64,000 nucleotides of DNA from an uncultured Pseudokineococcus sp. (GTDB lineage: Bacteria > Actinomycetota > Actinomycetes > Actinomycetales > Quadrisphaeraceae), in NCBI RefSeq assembly GCF_947495735.1, contig NZ_CANMAA010000007.1:124001-188000 (forward strand), written 5' to 3'. The translations under genes were made by a program, and so were the position numbers. Each line of letters opens with the position of its first letter. Position 1 is the stretch's first letter. Below the pieces are notes generated by a model that was not told where the DNA came from, made no database searches, and was given only the letters and a program-made list of their open reading frames with translations. Positions 51,039-59,270 of the stretch are shown here, piece after piece.

Positions 51039-51785
51039 TCAGCTCGGCGGGTCGGCGGGCGCCAGCACCCGGTCGTACAGCACGGACGCGAGGACGCCGC
51101 CCACGACCGGGGCGAGCAGGTAGATCCACAGCGGCGCCAGCTCGCCCGCGAGCAGGTTCGGGCCGATCGCGCGCGCGGGGTTGACGGCGCCACCGGTCAG
51201 CGGACCGGCGACGAAGATGGCCGCCGCGAGGGCGAAGCCGACGGCGATCGGCGCCGCGGCGCCCTCCGCGCGGTCGTCGGTCGCCACGGAGATGACCACC
51301 AGGACGAGCACGAAGGTCACGAGCATCTCCACCAGGAACGCCCGGCCGGAGGACACGCCCTCGCCGGGCGTGGTGGCCGCGAGGAGGGCCTCGGTGCGGG
51401 CGCTGTCCCCGTAGGACGCCCACGTGGCGAGCGCCCCCACGAGCCCGCCGACGACCTGGGCGCCCACGTAGGCCCCCGCGAACCTCCACGGGAAGCGGCC
51501 GGTGCTCGCGAGCCCGATCGTGATGGCGGGGTTGAGGTGGCACCCGGACACGTGGCCGAGCGCGGCCACCAGGGCCACGAGCACGACGCCGAACGCGAGG
51601 ACGACGCCGAGCAGGTCGTAGGTCTGCGAGCCGAGAGCACCGGCCACGGCGGCGCTCGTGCCCACGTAGACGAGGATCGCCGTCCCGACCCCCTCGGCGA
51701 CGGTGGCGCGCACGATCCGGTCGCCGATGGTGCTCCCGTAGAGCCCGGCGGGGGCCTGGTCGGTGCTGGGTGCGGACGAGCTCAT
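51039..51785 (-). CDS. Aquaporin (MIP family)
   Basis: Water or glycerol channel, 248 aa, six spans. The two half-helix motifs are SGCHLNPAITIG and GGAVNPARAIGPN. The second motif is followed by RAIGP rather than the glycerol-facilitator RDxxPR, favouring a water-type pore (family knowledge). The cytoplasmic start has about 25 residues before the first span. ATG at 51785 with GAGGAG about ten bases upstream. It is separated from the ABC-permease gene upstream by a terminator hairpin, so probably a single-gene transcript. Its presence fits the two compatible-solute importers. Confidence 0.93.
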   Translation of the reverse strand: MSSSAPSTDQAPAGLYGSTIGDRIVRATVAEGVGTAILVYVGTSAAVAGALGSQTYDLLGVVLAFGVVLVALVAALGHVSGCHLNPAITIGLASTGRFPWRFAGAYVGAQVVGGLVGALATWASYGDSARTEALLAATTPGEGVSSGRAFLVEMLVTFVLVLVVISVATDDRAEGAAAPIAVGFALAAAIFVAGPLTGGAVNPARAIGPNLLAGELAPLWIYLLAPVVGGVLASVLYDRVLAPADPPS

Positions 51786-51857
51786 GGACCTGGTTCTCCT
51801 CGGTGCCTCGCGGACGGGCCCGACAGGGCCCGGTCGAGCGTGGAGGCAGGACGGCCG

Positions 51858-51884
51858 GACCGCGCGGCGGAACGGCGCGCGGTC
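51858..51884 (-). terminator. Hairpin at the end of the ABC permease gene
   Basis: GACCGCGC pairs with GCGCGGTC (51877-51884) around an 11-base loop, overlapping the TAG stop of the permease gene by one base. Confidence 0.5.
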
Positions 51885-52918
51885 TAGCTGAGGACGTCCT
51901 TGCGGCCGAAGGACCAGAAGGCCAGGCGGATCGCGACGACGGCCCACAGCAGGGCCCACAGGCTCCCGGTCAGGAGGTCGTCCCAGGCGGGGTCGGGCTG
52001 GAACAGGCCCACCCAGGCGTACTGGAAGTGCGTCGGCAGGGCCTCGCGCAGGTCGCCGAGGGCCTGGATCTGGTCCAGCACCGTGGAGATGACGACCAGC
52101 AGCACCGCGCTGCCCACGGCGGCCAGGGGCGCGTCGGACCGGGTGCCGACGAGGAAGGCGAAGCCGCCGAAGGCCGCCGTCGAGACCAGCACGTAGGCCG
52201 TCGCGACGCCGAGGCGCCAGAGCCCCTCCCCCAGGTCGAAGGCGTCCCCGCCCGGCGACACGAGCGGGTCCGCGCCGTAGACGAGCGTGCCGAGCAGGTA
52301 CGCGACGACCATCAGCTCGGCCACCGCGATCACCGAGGACACCAGGGCGACGACCAGCTTGCTGCGCAGCAGCCGGCGCCGCGGCACGGGCGAGACGAGC
52401 AGGTACCGCAGGCTGGACCAGCTGGCCTCGGAGGACAGCGGGTCCCCGCACAGCAGCGCCACGACCAGCGGGATGAGGAAGCCCGTGGCGACGAAGAGGG
52501 TGAACAGCGCCAGGTTCGCGCCGCCCTCGGTGGCGAGCTGGACGAAGTCCGGGGCGCCGGAGGTGTCGCCGTCCCCGAGCGCGAAGGCGCCCACGAGCAG
52601 GACCGGGAGCAGGGCGAGCAGGACCGCCGTGACGACGGTGCGCCGGCGCGTGACCTGGCGCGCGGCCTCGGCGCGCAGCGTCAGCGTCCGCCGCGGCGCG
52701 TAGCCCTGCGCGCCGCCGGCGGAGGCCGGCCCTCGCCGTCGTCCCCCGGGTCGCGCCCCGGCGGCGTCCGCGCCCCCGCCCGGCTCGGCGCCGGTCGGCG
52801 CCGAGCCGAGCGCGTGCTCGAGCTCGTCGGTCCCTCCGGACGCGTGGCGTGCGCCGGGGCTCGCGCCCTCGTGGCGCGGGCTCGGCTGCCGGCTCGGCTG
52901 CTGGCTCGGGTCGCTCAC
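51884..52918 (-). CDS. ABC-2-type membrane protein partner of the hydrolase-ATPase fusion
   Basis: Permease of an ABC exporter-like system, 344 aa. The first 95 residues are hydrophilic and Gly/Pro/Arg-rich. Six hydrophobic segments follow, starting VVTAVLLALLPVLLVGAFAL and ending ALLWAVVAIRLAFWSFGRKD. SSLRYLLVSPVPRRRLLRSK is the coupling-helix-like segment of ABC-2 permeases. The GTG at 52918 overlaps the stop of the fusion gene (GTGA), so the two are translated together and almost certainly form one transporter. The transported compound is unknown. Confidence 0.87.
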   Translation of the reverse strand: MSDPSQQPSRQPSPRHEGASPGARHASGGTDELEHALGSAPTGAEPGGGADAAGARPGGRRRGPASAGGAQGYAPRRTLTLRAEAARQVTRRRTVVTAVLLALLPVLLVGAFALGDGDTSGAPDFVQLATEGGANLALFTLFVATGFLIPLVVALLCGDPLSSEASWSSLRYLLVSPVPRRRLLRSKLVVALVSSVIAVAELMVVAYLLGTLVYGADPLVSPGGDAFDLGEGLWRLGVATAYVLVSTAAFGGFAFLVGTRSDAPLAAVGSAVLLVVISTVLDQIQALGDLREALPTHFQYAWVGLFQPDPAWDDLLTGSLWALLWAVVAIRLAFWSFGRKDVLS

Positions 52919-55900
52919 GTGCCGGTCACCTCCAGGAAGACCTCCTCCAGCCGGCGGCGCGGGGCCACCCGGTGCACCGCGACACCCGCCTCGACGAGCA
53001 CGCGGACGACGTCCTCGGGCTCGGCGCCCGTGACGGTCAGCTCCCCGTCGCCGGGCGCCGGACGGTCGGACGGCTCGGCGCGCTCGGCGGTGCGCTCGAC
53101 GCCGGCCCCCGGCAGGCGCGAGAGCACCGCGCGGGCCCGCTCGACGTCGTCGACCACGACGGCCGTGCCGCCGGCGCCGTCCCCGGCGCCGCCGCTCGTC
53201 AGCTCCTCCAGGGAGCCGCCCGCGACGACCTGCCCGCGGCGCATGATCACGGCGTGGGTGCAGGTCATCTCCACCTCCGCGAGCAGGTGGCTGGAGACCA
53301 GCACCGCGCGGCCGGAGGAGGCGTAGCCCCGCAGCACGTCGCGCAGCGCGCGGATCTGCGGCGGGTCGAGGCCGTTGGTGGGCTCGTCGAGGACCAGCAG
53401 GTCCGGGAGCCCGAGCATGGCCTGCGCGATGGCGATGCGGGCGCGCATCCCCTGGCTGTAGCCGCGCACGGGGCGGTGGACGGCGTCGCCGAGGGCGGCG
53501 ATCTCGAGGACCTCGTCGATGCGCGCGTCCTCCAGCGGGCGCCCCGTCGCCTGCCACGCGAGGCGCAGGTTGGCGATGCCGGTGGCGTGCGGCAGCAGGC
53601 CCGGCCCCTCGACGAAGGCGCCGACCTGGGACAGGACCGCGGAGCCGGGCACGACCTCGTGGCCGAGGACGAGCGTGCGTCCCTCGGTCGGGTGGACGAG
53701 CCCGAGGACCATCCGCAGCGTCGAGGTCTTGCCGGCGCCGTTGGGGCCGAGCAGCCCGACGACCTGGCCGCGCCCGACGGTGAAGCTCACGCCGTCGACG
53801 GCGCGCAGCCCGCTGGCGTAGACCAGCGCGAGCCCGTCGACGACGAGCGGCGGCGGCGGGCCGTCGCCCTCGAGCGAGGCCGCGCCGGCGAGCACGCCCG
53901 GGCCGAGGGCCGGCACCGTCGCCGGGGCCGCGCGCCGGGCGTCGACGCGACGGCTGACCGGGCCGAGCAGCGCCGACAGCAGCAGGACGACCCCGAGCGC
54001 GATGACCAGCCCCCACGGCACCTCGACGCCACCGTCCTCGGTCTCGCCCGACACGAGGACCACGTCGTCGGCGGGCGCCACCGGGACGCCGACCGCCGGG
54101 GCGGCGTCCTCGGCCGCGAGGGCCACGCCGTAGAGGCGACCGTCCTGCGGGACGGCGTAGCCCTGGTCGGTGCTCGAGACGAGCAGCCGCATCGTGGACC
54201 CGGCCGCGAACCGGTGGACGACGGCGGGCAGGGCCACGTCCACCCGCGCGGGCTCCCCCGGCACGAGGCCGGTCAGCCGCACCGGGGAGACGAGCTGGCG
54301 CGGCAGCACGGCCTGGCCGCCGGAGGGCACCTCGAGCAGGCTCGTGAACAGCGTCGCGTCGCTCGCCGTGGAGGTGACGACGAGGCGCACCGTCGGGGCG
54401 CCCGCCACGAGGACGTCGTCCTCCAGCTCCGCGGAGTCGAAGGTGGCGCTCTGGCCGGGCAGCACGGCCAGGCCCGCGCCCAGCGCGGCGAGGCCGCCGC
54501 CGAGCGCTCCCGCGCCGGGCAGCGTCGTCAGCGCCGACGGCGTGCCCCCGGCGGGCGAGAGCACCTGCTGCACGTCGCCGACGAGCGGCACGTCCCGCAC
54601 CTCCAGGGGCGGGGTGCCCGCGTCGCCGCCCGCACCGGGGTAGCCGGGCAGCTCGAGGACCTCGCGGTCCTCCTCGTCCGGCGTCGGGCCCGCCACGGGA
54701 GGCGCGCCCGGCTGCTGCGCGGCCCCGCTCAGCGCCTGGTCGAGGAGGCTGTCGTCGTCGGGCACGTCGGCCGCGAAGCCGGGGGCCCCCTCGGCCGCGT
54801 CGCCGGACGCGAGGGTCTCGTCGAGGAAGGCGAACAGGTCGTCCTCGGCCGTGCTGAAGCCGCCGCCCGAGGTGTCGCCGTCGTGGCCGCCCGCGATCCA
54901 GCGCACCCGCACGTCCGTGCCCGCCTCCGCGAGCCGGCGCGCCGTCGCGTCAGCCTCGGAGAGCGGGAAGAGGCTGTCCTGCTGGCCCTGCACCAGCAGC
55001 ACCGGCACGTCGACGCCGTCGAGGACGGTCGCGGGGCTCGAGGCGCGCAGCAGGTCGGCGAGGTCCTCGCCGACCTCGCCGGTGGCGATGGCGTCCAGGT
55101 AGGCGGTGCAGACGTCGGGGGCGAGGCTGCCGCACGAGGCACCACCGGGGCCGCCGACGCCCGCCACGGGCACCGCGCCCCGGGCGGCCGCGAGCTGGGT
55201 GACCCAGGCCCGCTTGAGGACGCCGGGCTCGGTGTCCTCGACCGCCGCCGGCGTGCTCGCCCCGACGGCGGGCACCGCGGACGGCGCGAGGGCGCCCGCG
55301 AGGTCGTGCCACGTGATGGCGGCGGCGGCCGCGTCGACCCGGTCGTCGGTGCCCGCCAGCAGCAGCGCCAGCGCCCCGCCGTAGGAGCCGCCGGCGACGC
55401 CGACCCGCGGGTCGCCCGTGGCGTCCAGGAGCACGTCGCGCCGCTCGGCGAGCAGGTCCACGAGGGCGCGCGCGTCGGCGACCTCGAAGTCGGGGGCGTC
55501 CAGGTGCACGAGCCCGCCGGACTCCCCGAAGCCGCGGGCCGACCAGGTGAGGACCACGAAGCCCTCGGCCGCCAGCTCGCGCGCCTGGGCGTCGCGGTCG
55601 GTGCGGTCGCTGAGGAAGCCGTGCGCGAGCAGCACCGCCGGGCGGCGGTCGGTGCCGCCGGGCGCGCGGTAGACGGCGACGTCCAGGGCCACCTCGTCGT
55701 CCGGGGCCGTGGGCTCGGCGCCCACCGGGACCTGCAGCACCTCGACGTCCACCGCGGCGGCGTCCTCGCTCAGCCCGTCCGCGGTCGCGCCCGCGCTCGG
55801 TGTCGCGCCGGCGCTGGCGGACGCCTCGGGCGCCGGCGCCGCGGGCGGCACCGCCGCGGCCGGGCCGGGCAGCAGCACGAGCGCCGCGACCGCCGCAGAA

Positions 55901-55926
55901 GCCGCAGAGGCGGCGCGTCGTCCCAC
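52915..55926 (-). CDS. Secreted S15-type hydrolase fused through a membrane span to an ABC ATPase
   Basis: A 1003-aa composite protein. The signal peptide covers 1-25. The extracellular alpha/beta hydrolase of the CocE/X-Pro-dipeptidyl-peptidase (S15) family spans about 75-400, with nucleophile Ser181 in GGSYGGAL, Asp317 in GQQDSLF and His348 in GGHDGD. The S15 C-terminal beta-sandwich is at about 440-600. One transmembrane span (about 637-655) crosses to a cytosolic ABC ATPase (about 694-910): Walker A GPNGAGKT at 727-734, signature YSQGM at 823-827, Walker B LLVLDEPT, H-loop SSH. The GTG at 55926 is preferred because it begins the signal peptide; the frame is open to 56046. The downstream permease is coupled. 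Exported hydrolysis may be linked to transport. Confidence 0.88.
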   Translation of the reverse strand: MGRRAASAASAAVAALVLLPGPAAAVPPAAPAPEASASAGATPSAGATADGLSEDAAAVDVEVLQVPVGAEPTAPDDEVALDVAVYRAPGGTDRRPAVLLAHGFLSDRTDRDAQARELAAEGFVVLTWSARGFGESGGLVHLDAPDFEVADARALVDLLAERRDVLLDATGDPRVGVAGGSYGGALALLLAGTDDRVDAAAAAITWHDLAGALAPSAVPAVGASTPAAVEDTEPGVLKRAWVTQLAAARGAVPVAGVGGPGGASCGSLAPDVCTAYLDAIATGEVGEDLADLLRASSPATVLDGVDVPVLLVQGQQDSLFPLSEADATARRLAEAGTDVRVRWIAGGHDGDTSGGGFSTAEDDLFAFLDETLASGDAAEGAPGFAADVPDDDSLLDQALSGAAQQPGAPPVAGPTPDEEDREVLELPGYPGAGGDAGTPPLEVRDVPLVGDVQQVLSPAGGTPSALTTLPGAGALGGGLAALGAGLAVLPGQSATFDSAELEDDVLVAGAPTVRLVVTSTASDATLFTSLLEVPSGGQAVLPRQLVSPVRLTGLVPGEPARVDVALPAVVHRFAAGSTMRLLVSSTDQGYAVPQDGRLYGVALAAEDAAPAVGVPVAPADDVVLVSGETEDGGVEVPWGLVIALGVVLLLSALLGPVSRRVDARRAAPATVPALGPGVLAGAASLEGDGPPPPLVVDGLALVYASGLRAVDGVSFTVGRGQVVGLLGPNGAGKTSTLRMVLGLVHPTEGRTLVLGHEVVPGSAVLSQVGAFVEGPGLLPHATGIANLRLAWQATGRPLEDARIDEVLEIAALGDAVHRPVRGYSQGMRARIAIAQAMLGLPDLLVLDEPTNGLDPPQIRALRDVLRGYASSGRAVLVSSHLLAEVEMTCTHAVIMRRGQVVAGGSLEELTSGGAGDGAGGTAVVVDDVERARAVLSRLPGAGVERTAERAEPSDRPAPGDGELTVTGAEPEDVVRVLVEAGVAVHRVAPRRRLEEVFLEVTGT

Positions 55927-56025
55927 GGCGCCATCGTCACACCCCGCCCCGGGCGGCGGCGACGCGCCCCGCGACCTAGCGTCGGGGGCGCCGCCGGACG
56001 GCCAGCCGCCCGGCGGCGGCACGGA

Positions 56026-56055
56026 CGACACCAGTGACGACGACACCAGTGATGA
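56026..56055. promoter_or_regulatory. 15-bp direct repeat upstream of the alcohol dehydrogenase
   Basis: CGACACCAGTGACGA is followed directly by CGACACCAGTGATGA, eight bases before the ribosome site of the dehydrogenase gene and in the divergent promoter of the hydrolase-ATPase fusion. Possible binding site; it could instead be part of a longer reading frame that starts at 56034. Confidence 0.35.
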
Positions 56056-56075
56056 CGACGCGAGGAGAGATGACG

Positions 56076-57116
56076 ATGAAGGCCGTCCAGTACCGGCAGA
56101 TCGGCGCCAGGCCCGAGGTGGTCGAGGTCGAGGACCCGACCCCGGGCCCGGGGCAGGTGCTGCTCGACGTGACGGCGGCGGGCCTGTGCCACTCCGACGA
56201 GTACGTCATGGGCCTGCCCGAGGAGGAGTACACCTACGGCCTGCCCCTGACCCTGGGCCACGAGGGCGCCGGCACGGTCGCCGCCCTCGGCGAGGGCGTC
56301 ACCGGCGTCGAGGTCGGCGACGCGGTCGTCGTCTACGGCCCCTGGGGCTGCGGGCGCTGCGTGCGCTGCTCGGCCGGCGAGGAGAACTACTGCGAGCGCG
56401 CCGCCGAGCTCGGCATCGCGCCCCCCGGGCTGGGAGCGCCGGGCTCGATGGCGGAGCGGATGCTCGTCGACGACGCCCGCCACCTCGTCCCGATCGGCGA
56501 CCTCGACCCGGTGGCCGCGGCGCCGCTGACGGACGCCGGGCTGACCCCCTACCACGCGATCAAGCGCTCGCTGCCGAAGCTCGGCGCCGGCTCCACCGCC
56601 GTCGTCATCGGCGTGGGCGGCCTGGGCCACGTGGCGGTCCAGATCCTCTCGGCGCTCACCGGGACGCGGGTCGTCGCGCTGGACATCGGCGAGGACAAGC
56701 TGGAGCTGGCGCGCCGCGTCGGCGCCGCCGAGGCGCTGCAGTCCTCGCCCGAGGCCGTCGAGGCGGTCCGCGAGATGACGCGCGGACGCGGCGCCGACGT
56801 GGTGCTGGACTTCGTCGGCGCGCAGCCGACGCTGGACCTGGCCCCGCAGCTGGTGCGCGTCGGGGGCGACCTGACGGTGGTCGGCATCGCCGCGGGCGGG
56901 CCGGCGATGAAGGTGGGCTTCGGGACGGTGCCCTTCGAGGTCAGCACCCTGGTGCCCTACTGGGGCTCGCGCGACGAGCTGATCGAGGTCGTCGAGCTCG
57001 CGCAGCGCGGGCAGATCACCGTGCACACCGAGCGCTTCTCCCTCGACGAGGCGCCGGAGGCCTACCGCCGCCTGCACGAGGGCACGCTGACGGGCCGCGC
57101 CGTCGTGGTGCCGTGA
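56076..57116 (+). CDS. Zinc-dependent NAD(P) alcohol dehydrogenase
   Basis: Medium-chain dehydrogenase, 346 aa. Catalytic zinc ligands lie in GLCHSDEYV (Cys, and the usual His-Ser-Asp) and in GHEGAGTV. Structural-zinc cysteines are in WGCGRCVRCSAGEENYC. Nucleotide loop GVGGLGHVAVQ. Typical length. ATG 56076 is used since GAGGAG is seven bases upstream; ATGs at 56070 and 56034 are in frame but less well placed. It shares a GTGA overlap with the Nudix gene. The natural substrate is unclear; the family oxidises primary or secondary alcohols. Confidence 0.93.
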   Translation: MKAVQYRQIGARPEVVEVEDPTPGPGQVLLDVTAAGLCHSDEYVMGLPEEEYTYGLPLTLGHEGAGTVAALGEGVTGVEVGDAVVVYGPWGCGRCVRCSAGEENYCERAAELGIAPPGLGAPGSMAERMLVDDARHLVPIGDLDPVAAAPLTDAGLTPYHAIKRSLPKLGAGSTAVVIGVGGLGHVAVQILSALTGTRVVALDIGEDKLELARRVGAAEALQSSPEAVEAVREMTRGRGADVVLDFVGAQPTLDLAPQLVRVGGDLTVVGIAAGGPAMKVGFGTVPFEVSTLVPYWGSRDELIEVVELAQRGQITVHTERFSLDEAPEAYRRLHEGTLTGRAVVVP

Positions 57117-57808
57117 GCAGCACCACCCCCCGCGACGCCGCCCCCGCCGACCGGGCGGGGGCGGCGTCGTCGCCGGAGGCAGCCGAGCGCGTGCGCGCCG
57201 TCGCGGTCCGCCTGGCCGCGCTGGCGCAGAGCGGGCTCGCCTTCTCCCCGACCGCCTACGACGTCGAGCGCTTCGAGACGGCGCGCGAGCTGGCCGCCGA
57301 GCTGATGTCGGTCCTCTCCGGCGACGACGCCGCCGAGATGGCGCTGGAGCTGGAGCGCCGCGACACCGGCTACGCGACGCCGAAGGTCGACGTCCGCGGC
57401 GTGCTCGTCGACGACCGCGAGCGCGTGCTCCTCATGCGCGAGCGCAGCGACGGCCGCTGGTCGGCGCCCGGCGGCTGGGCCGACCCCGGCGACACCCCCG
57501 TCTCGGCGACCCTGCGTGAGGTGCGCGAGGAGACCGGCTACGGCGCAGAGGTCGTCAAGCTCGTCGGCTGCTGGGACCGCGACGCCCGCGGCCACCGCCC
57601 GGCCATGACCGTCGGCGTCGTCAAGCTGTTCTTCCTGTGCCGGGCGACCGGCGACGTCCGCCCGCCCGACGAGCTCGAGACCCTCGAGATCGGCTGGTTC
57701 GGCCTCGACGAGCTGCCCGAGCTGAGCCAGGGCCGCACGACGCGCGAGGAGCTCGAGCGCTGCGTCGCCCACCACCGCGACCCGTCCCTGCCCACCGAGA
57801 TGGACTGA
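57113..57808 (+). CDS. Nudix hydrolase with N-terminal helical domain
   Basis: 231 aa. The Nudix_N-type helical region (about 18-78, VRAVAVRLAALAQSGLAFSP) is like that of Bacillus ADP-ribose pyrophosphatases. The Nudix box reads GGWADPGDTPVSATLREVRE then ETG: the first Glu of the canonical GX5EX7REUXEEXGU is Asp here, while the REVREETG metal-binding part is intact. Its probable substrates are nucleoside diphosphates linked to sugars; specificity is unknown. GTG start at 57113 is coupled to the dehydrogenase (GTGA). Its 3' end faces surE across repeat array C. Confidence 0.9.
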   Translation: MSSTTPRDAAPADRAGAASSPEAAERVRAVAVRLAALAQSGLAFSPTAYDVERFETARELAAELMSVLSGDDAAEMALELERRDTGYATPKVDVRGVLVDDRERVLLMRERSDGRWSAPGGWADPGDTPVSATLREVREETGYGAEVVKLVGCWDRDARGHRPAMTVGVVKLFFLCRATGDVRPPDELETLEIGWFGLDELPELSQGRTTREELERCVAHHRDPSLPTEMD

Positions 57809-57842
57809 TCCCGGGCGCGGGTGGACCCGACCGGGCCCGCCC

Positions 57843-58080
57843 CTCCGCACTCTGTCGACACCCTGCCGCCCAGGGGCGCCCCTCCCCGCACTCTGTCGAC
57901 ACCCTGCCGCCCAGGGGCGCCCTCTCCCGCACTTCGTCGGCACTCTGCCGCCTGGGGGCGCCGCTTCCTGCACTTCGTCGGCACTCTGCCGTCCTGGGGG
58001 CGCCCCGTTCCGCACTCTGTCGGCACTGTGCCGCTGAGAGGCGCCTTCCTCGGCGATGTGCCGACGACGTGCGGAGGAGG
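57843..58080. repeat. Tandem repeat array C, 41-bp unit, convergent junction
   Basis: Units begin at 57847, 57888, 57929, 57970 and 58012, plus a degraded one near 58053 (period 41, once 42). The first two units are almost identical (CGCACTCTGTCGACACCCTG then CCGCCCAGGGGCGCC). Units 3-5 contain CGGCActcTGCCG or CGGCActgTGCCG, perfect 5-bp inverted repeats. It fills most of the gap between the Nudix stop (57808) and the surE stop (58100). Same family as arrays A and B. Confidence 0.9.
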
Positions 58081-58099
58081 GGGGCGTCGCCCGTCGGGG

Positions 58100-59101
58100 T
58101 CAGCCCTCCGCGAGGTCGCCCAGGTCGTCGAGGGCGACGCCGGTGCGCTGCTCGACGGAGCCCAGGAGCGTCGCGGTGGCCCAGCCCTGGGCCAGCAGGA
58201 CGGTGTCGCTGCCCGGGTCCTCGGGCCGGTCGTCGTCGGGCGGCGTCGAGGCGGTGAGGCGCACGTAGCCCTCGCCGGCCTCGAAGGCGCTGCCCTGGGC
58301 CACGCCGACCGCGGCCAGCGAGGCCGGGCGCAGGCCCTGCAGCCGCTCCCCCGCCTCCAGGTGCGGCACGTTGACGTTGAGGGTGCCCGTGGCCTCGTGG
58401 TCGAGCACCCAGCGCAGCGACGGGCGGACGGCGTCGAGGACGCCCGCCCAGGTGGTCGGCGCGACCTCGAGCGTGGACGTCGACGCGACGCCGGCGGAGA
58501 CCGCCAGCGCCCGGACGCCGAAGACCGTGGCCGTCAGCGCGGCGCCGACGGTCCCCGAGTGCAGCACCGCCTCACCGGTGTTCATGCCGTGGTTCACGCC
58601 GGACAGCACGACGTCGGGCACCCGCCCGAAGACCCCGCGCAGCCCCACGCGGGTGCAGAACGCCGGGCTGGCGCTCACGGCCAGCACCCGCAGCCGGTCG
58701 GTGCCCTCCACGGCCCGCGCGTCGGCGCACCACGCCTGCGGGTCCTCGTGACCCGGGCCCGCGAGGTCGGGCCAGGGCAGCGCCACCTCGACGACCGGCA
58801 GGCGGTCGTCGTCCAGCTCGGCGTCGACGGCGGCGCTCGCGCCGCTGCGGTCGCGCGACGGCGCCGCGACGACGACGTCGAAGTCCGCCTCGAGCGCGGC
58901 GACGGCGAGCAGCGCGAGGCCGCGGCCCTCCACGCCGTCGTCGTTGGTCACCAGTGCGCACGGGCGCTGCCCGGTGGTGGTCTGGTCGGCGGGGGTCTGG
59001 TCGGCGGGGGTCTGGTCGGCGGTGGTCTGCCCGGTGGTGGTCGGGTCGGCGGGGGTCTGCTCGGTGGTCTCGGCAGCGTCAGGGGTCGGCACGCGGCCCA
59101 T
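58100..59101 (-). CDS. surE: 5'-nucleotidase SurE
   Basis: Divalent-metal nucleoside monophosphate phosphatase, 333 aa with the leader. The metal-binding start ALVTNDDGVEGRGLALL has the Asp-Asp pair, and DVVLSGVNHGMNTGEAVLHS is the diagnostic loop. The core begins near residue 45. Before it is a low-complexity Thr/Gln/Ala/Asp leader made by a 15-bp tandem repeat (58966-59070), absent from standard SurE. The start is therefore uncertain: ATG 59101 is used, other in-frame starts run to 59209. A GTG within the repeat or just before the core would remove the leader. It is downstream of fbiC on the same strand but behind a strong terminator. Confidence 0.93.
   Translation of the reverse strand: MGRVPTPDAAETTEQTPADPTTTGQTTADQTPADQTPADQTTTGQRPCALVTNDDGVEGRGLALLAVAALEADFDVVVAAPSRDRSGASAAVDAELDDDRLPVVEVALPWPDLAGPGHEDPQAWCADARAVEGTDRLRVLAVSASPAFCTRVGLRGVFGRVPDVVLSGVNHGMNTGEAVLHSGTVGAALTATVFGVRALAVSAGVASTSTLEVAPTTWAGVLDAVRPSLRWVLDHEATGTLNVNVPHLEAGERLQGLRPASLAAVGVAQGSAFEAGEGYVRLTASTPPDDDRPEDPGSDTVLLAQGWATATLLGSVEQRTGVALDDLGDLAEG
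58966..59070. repeat. 15-bp coding tandem repeat at the surE 5' end
   Basis: Seven related 15-base units, three of them near-identical to TCTGGTCGGCGGGGG (58981, 58996, 59011), encode pentapeptides of the type Q-T-P-A-D and Q-T-T-T-G. The period is a multiple of three, so copy-number change keeps frame. Confidence 0.88.
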
Positions 59102-59177
59102 CGTCCCGGGCGCCCCCCGGCCGCGCATCACCGCGGAGCCCGCACCGGTGCGAGGGGCCGGCACGGCGGGCGAGACC

Positions 59178-59219
59178 GACGAACGGCGTGATCCCCCGCG
59201 AGGGATCACGCCGTTCGTC
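59178..59219 (-). terminator. Strong terminator after fbiC
   Basis: Perfect 18-bp stem (59178-59195 with 59202-59219, GACGAACGGCGTGATCCC) and a 6-base loop, 52 bases past the fbiC stop and before surE. It makes surE a separate transcript. Confidence 0.9.
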
Positions 59220-59270
59220 AGGCTCGACCGCGACCGGGCTGTCCGTCGACCTCGGCCAGCGGTCCCCGGG

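Noticed and set aside
50510-51193. Coding of the 15-bp array as a repetitive peptide (SRPPL or QRGPA repeats)
   Set aside because: Both readings are extensions of frames antisense to the aquaporin or NTF2-like genes, lack plausible starts, and would join unrelated sequence.
52915-56046. Hydrolase-ATPase start at ATG 56046
   Set aside because: It would overlap the promoter and direct repeat of the divergent dehydrogenase and add 40 Gly/Pro residues before an obvious signal peptide; GTG 55926 is better.
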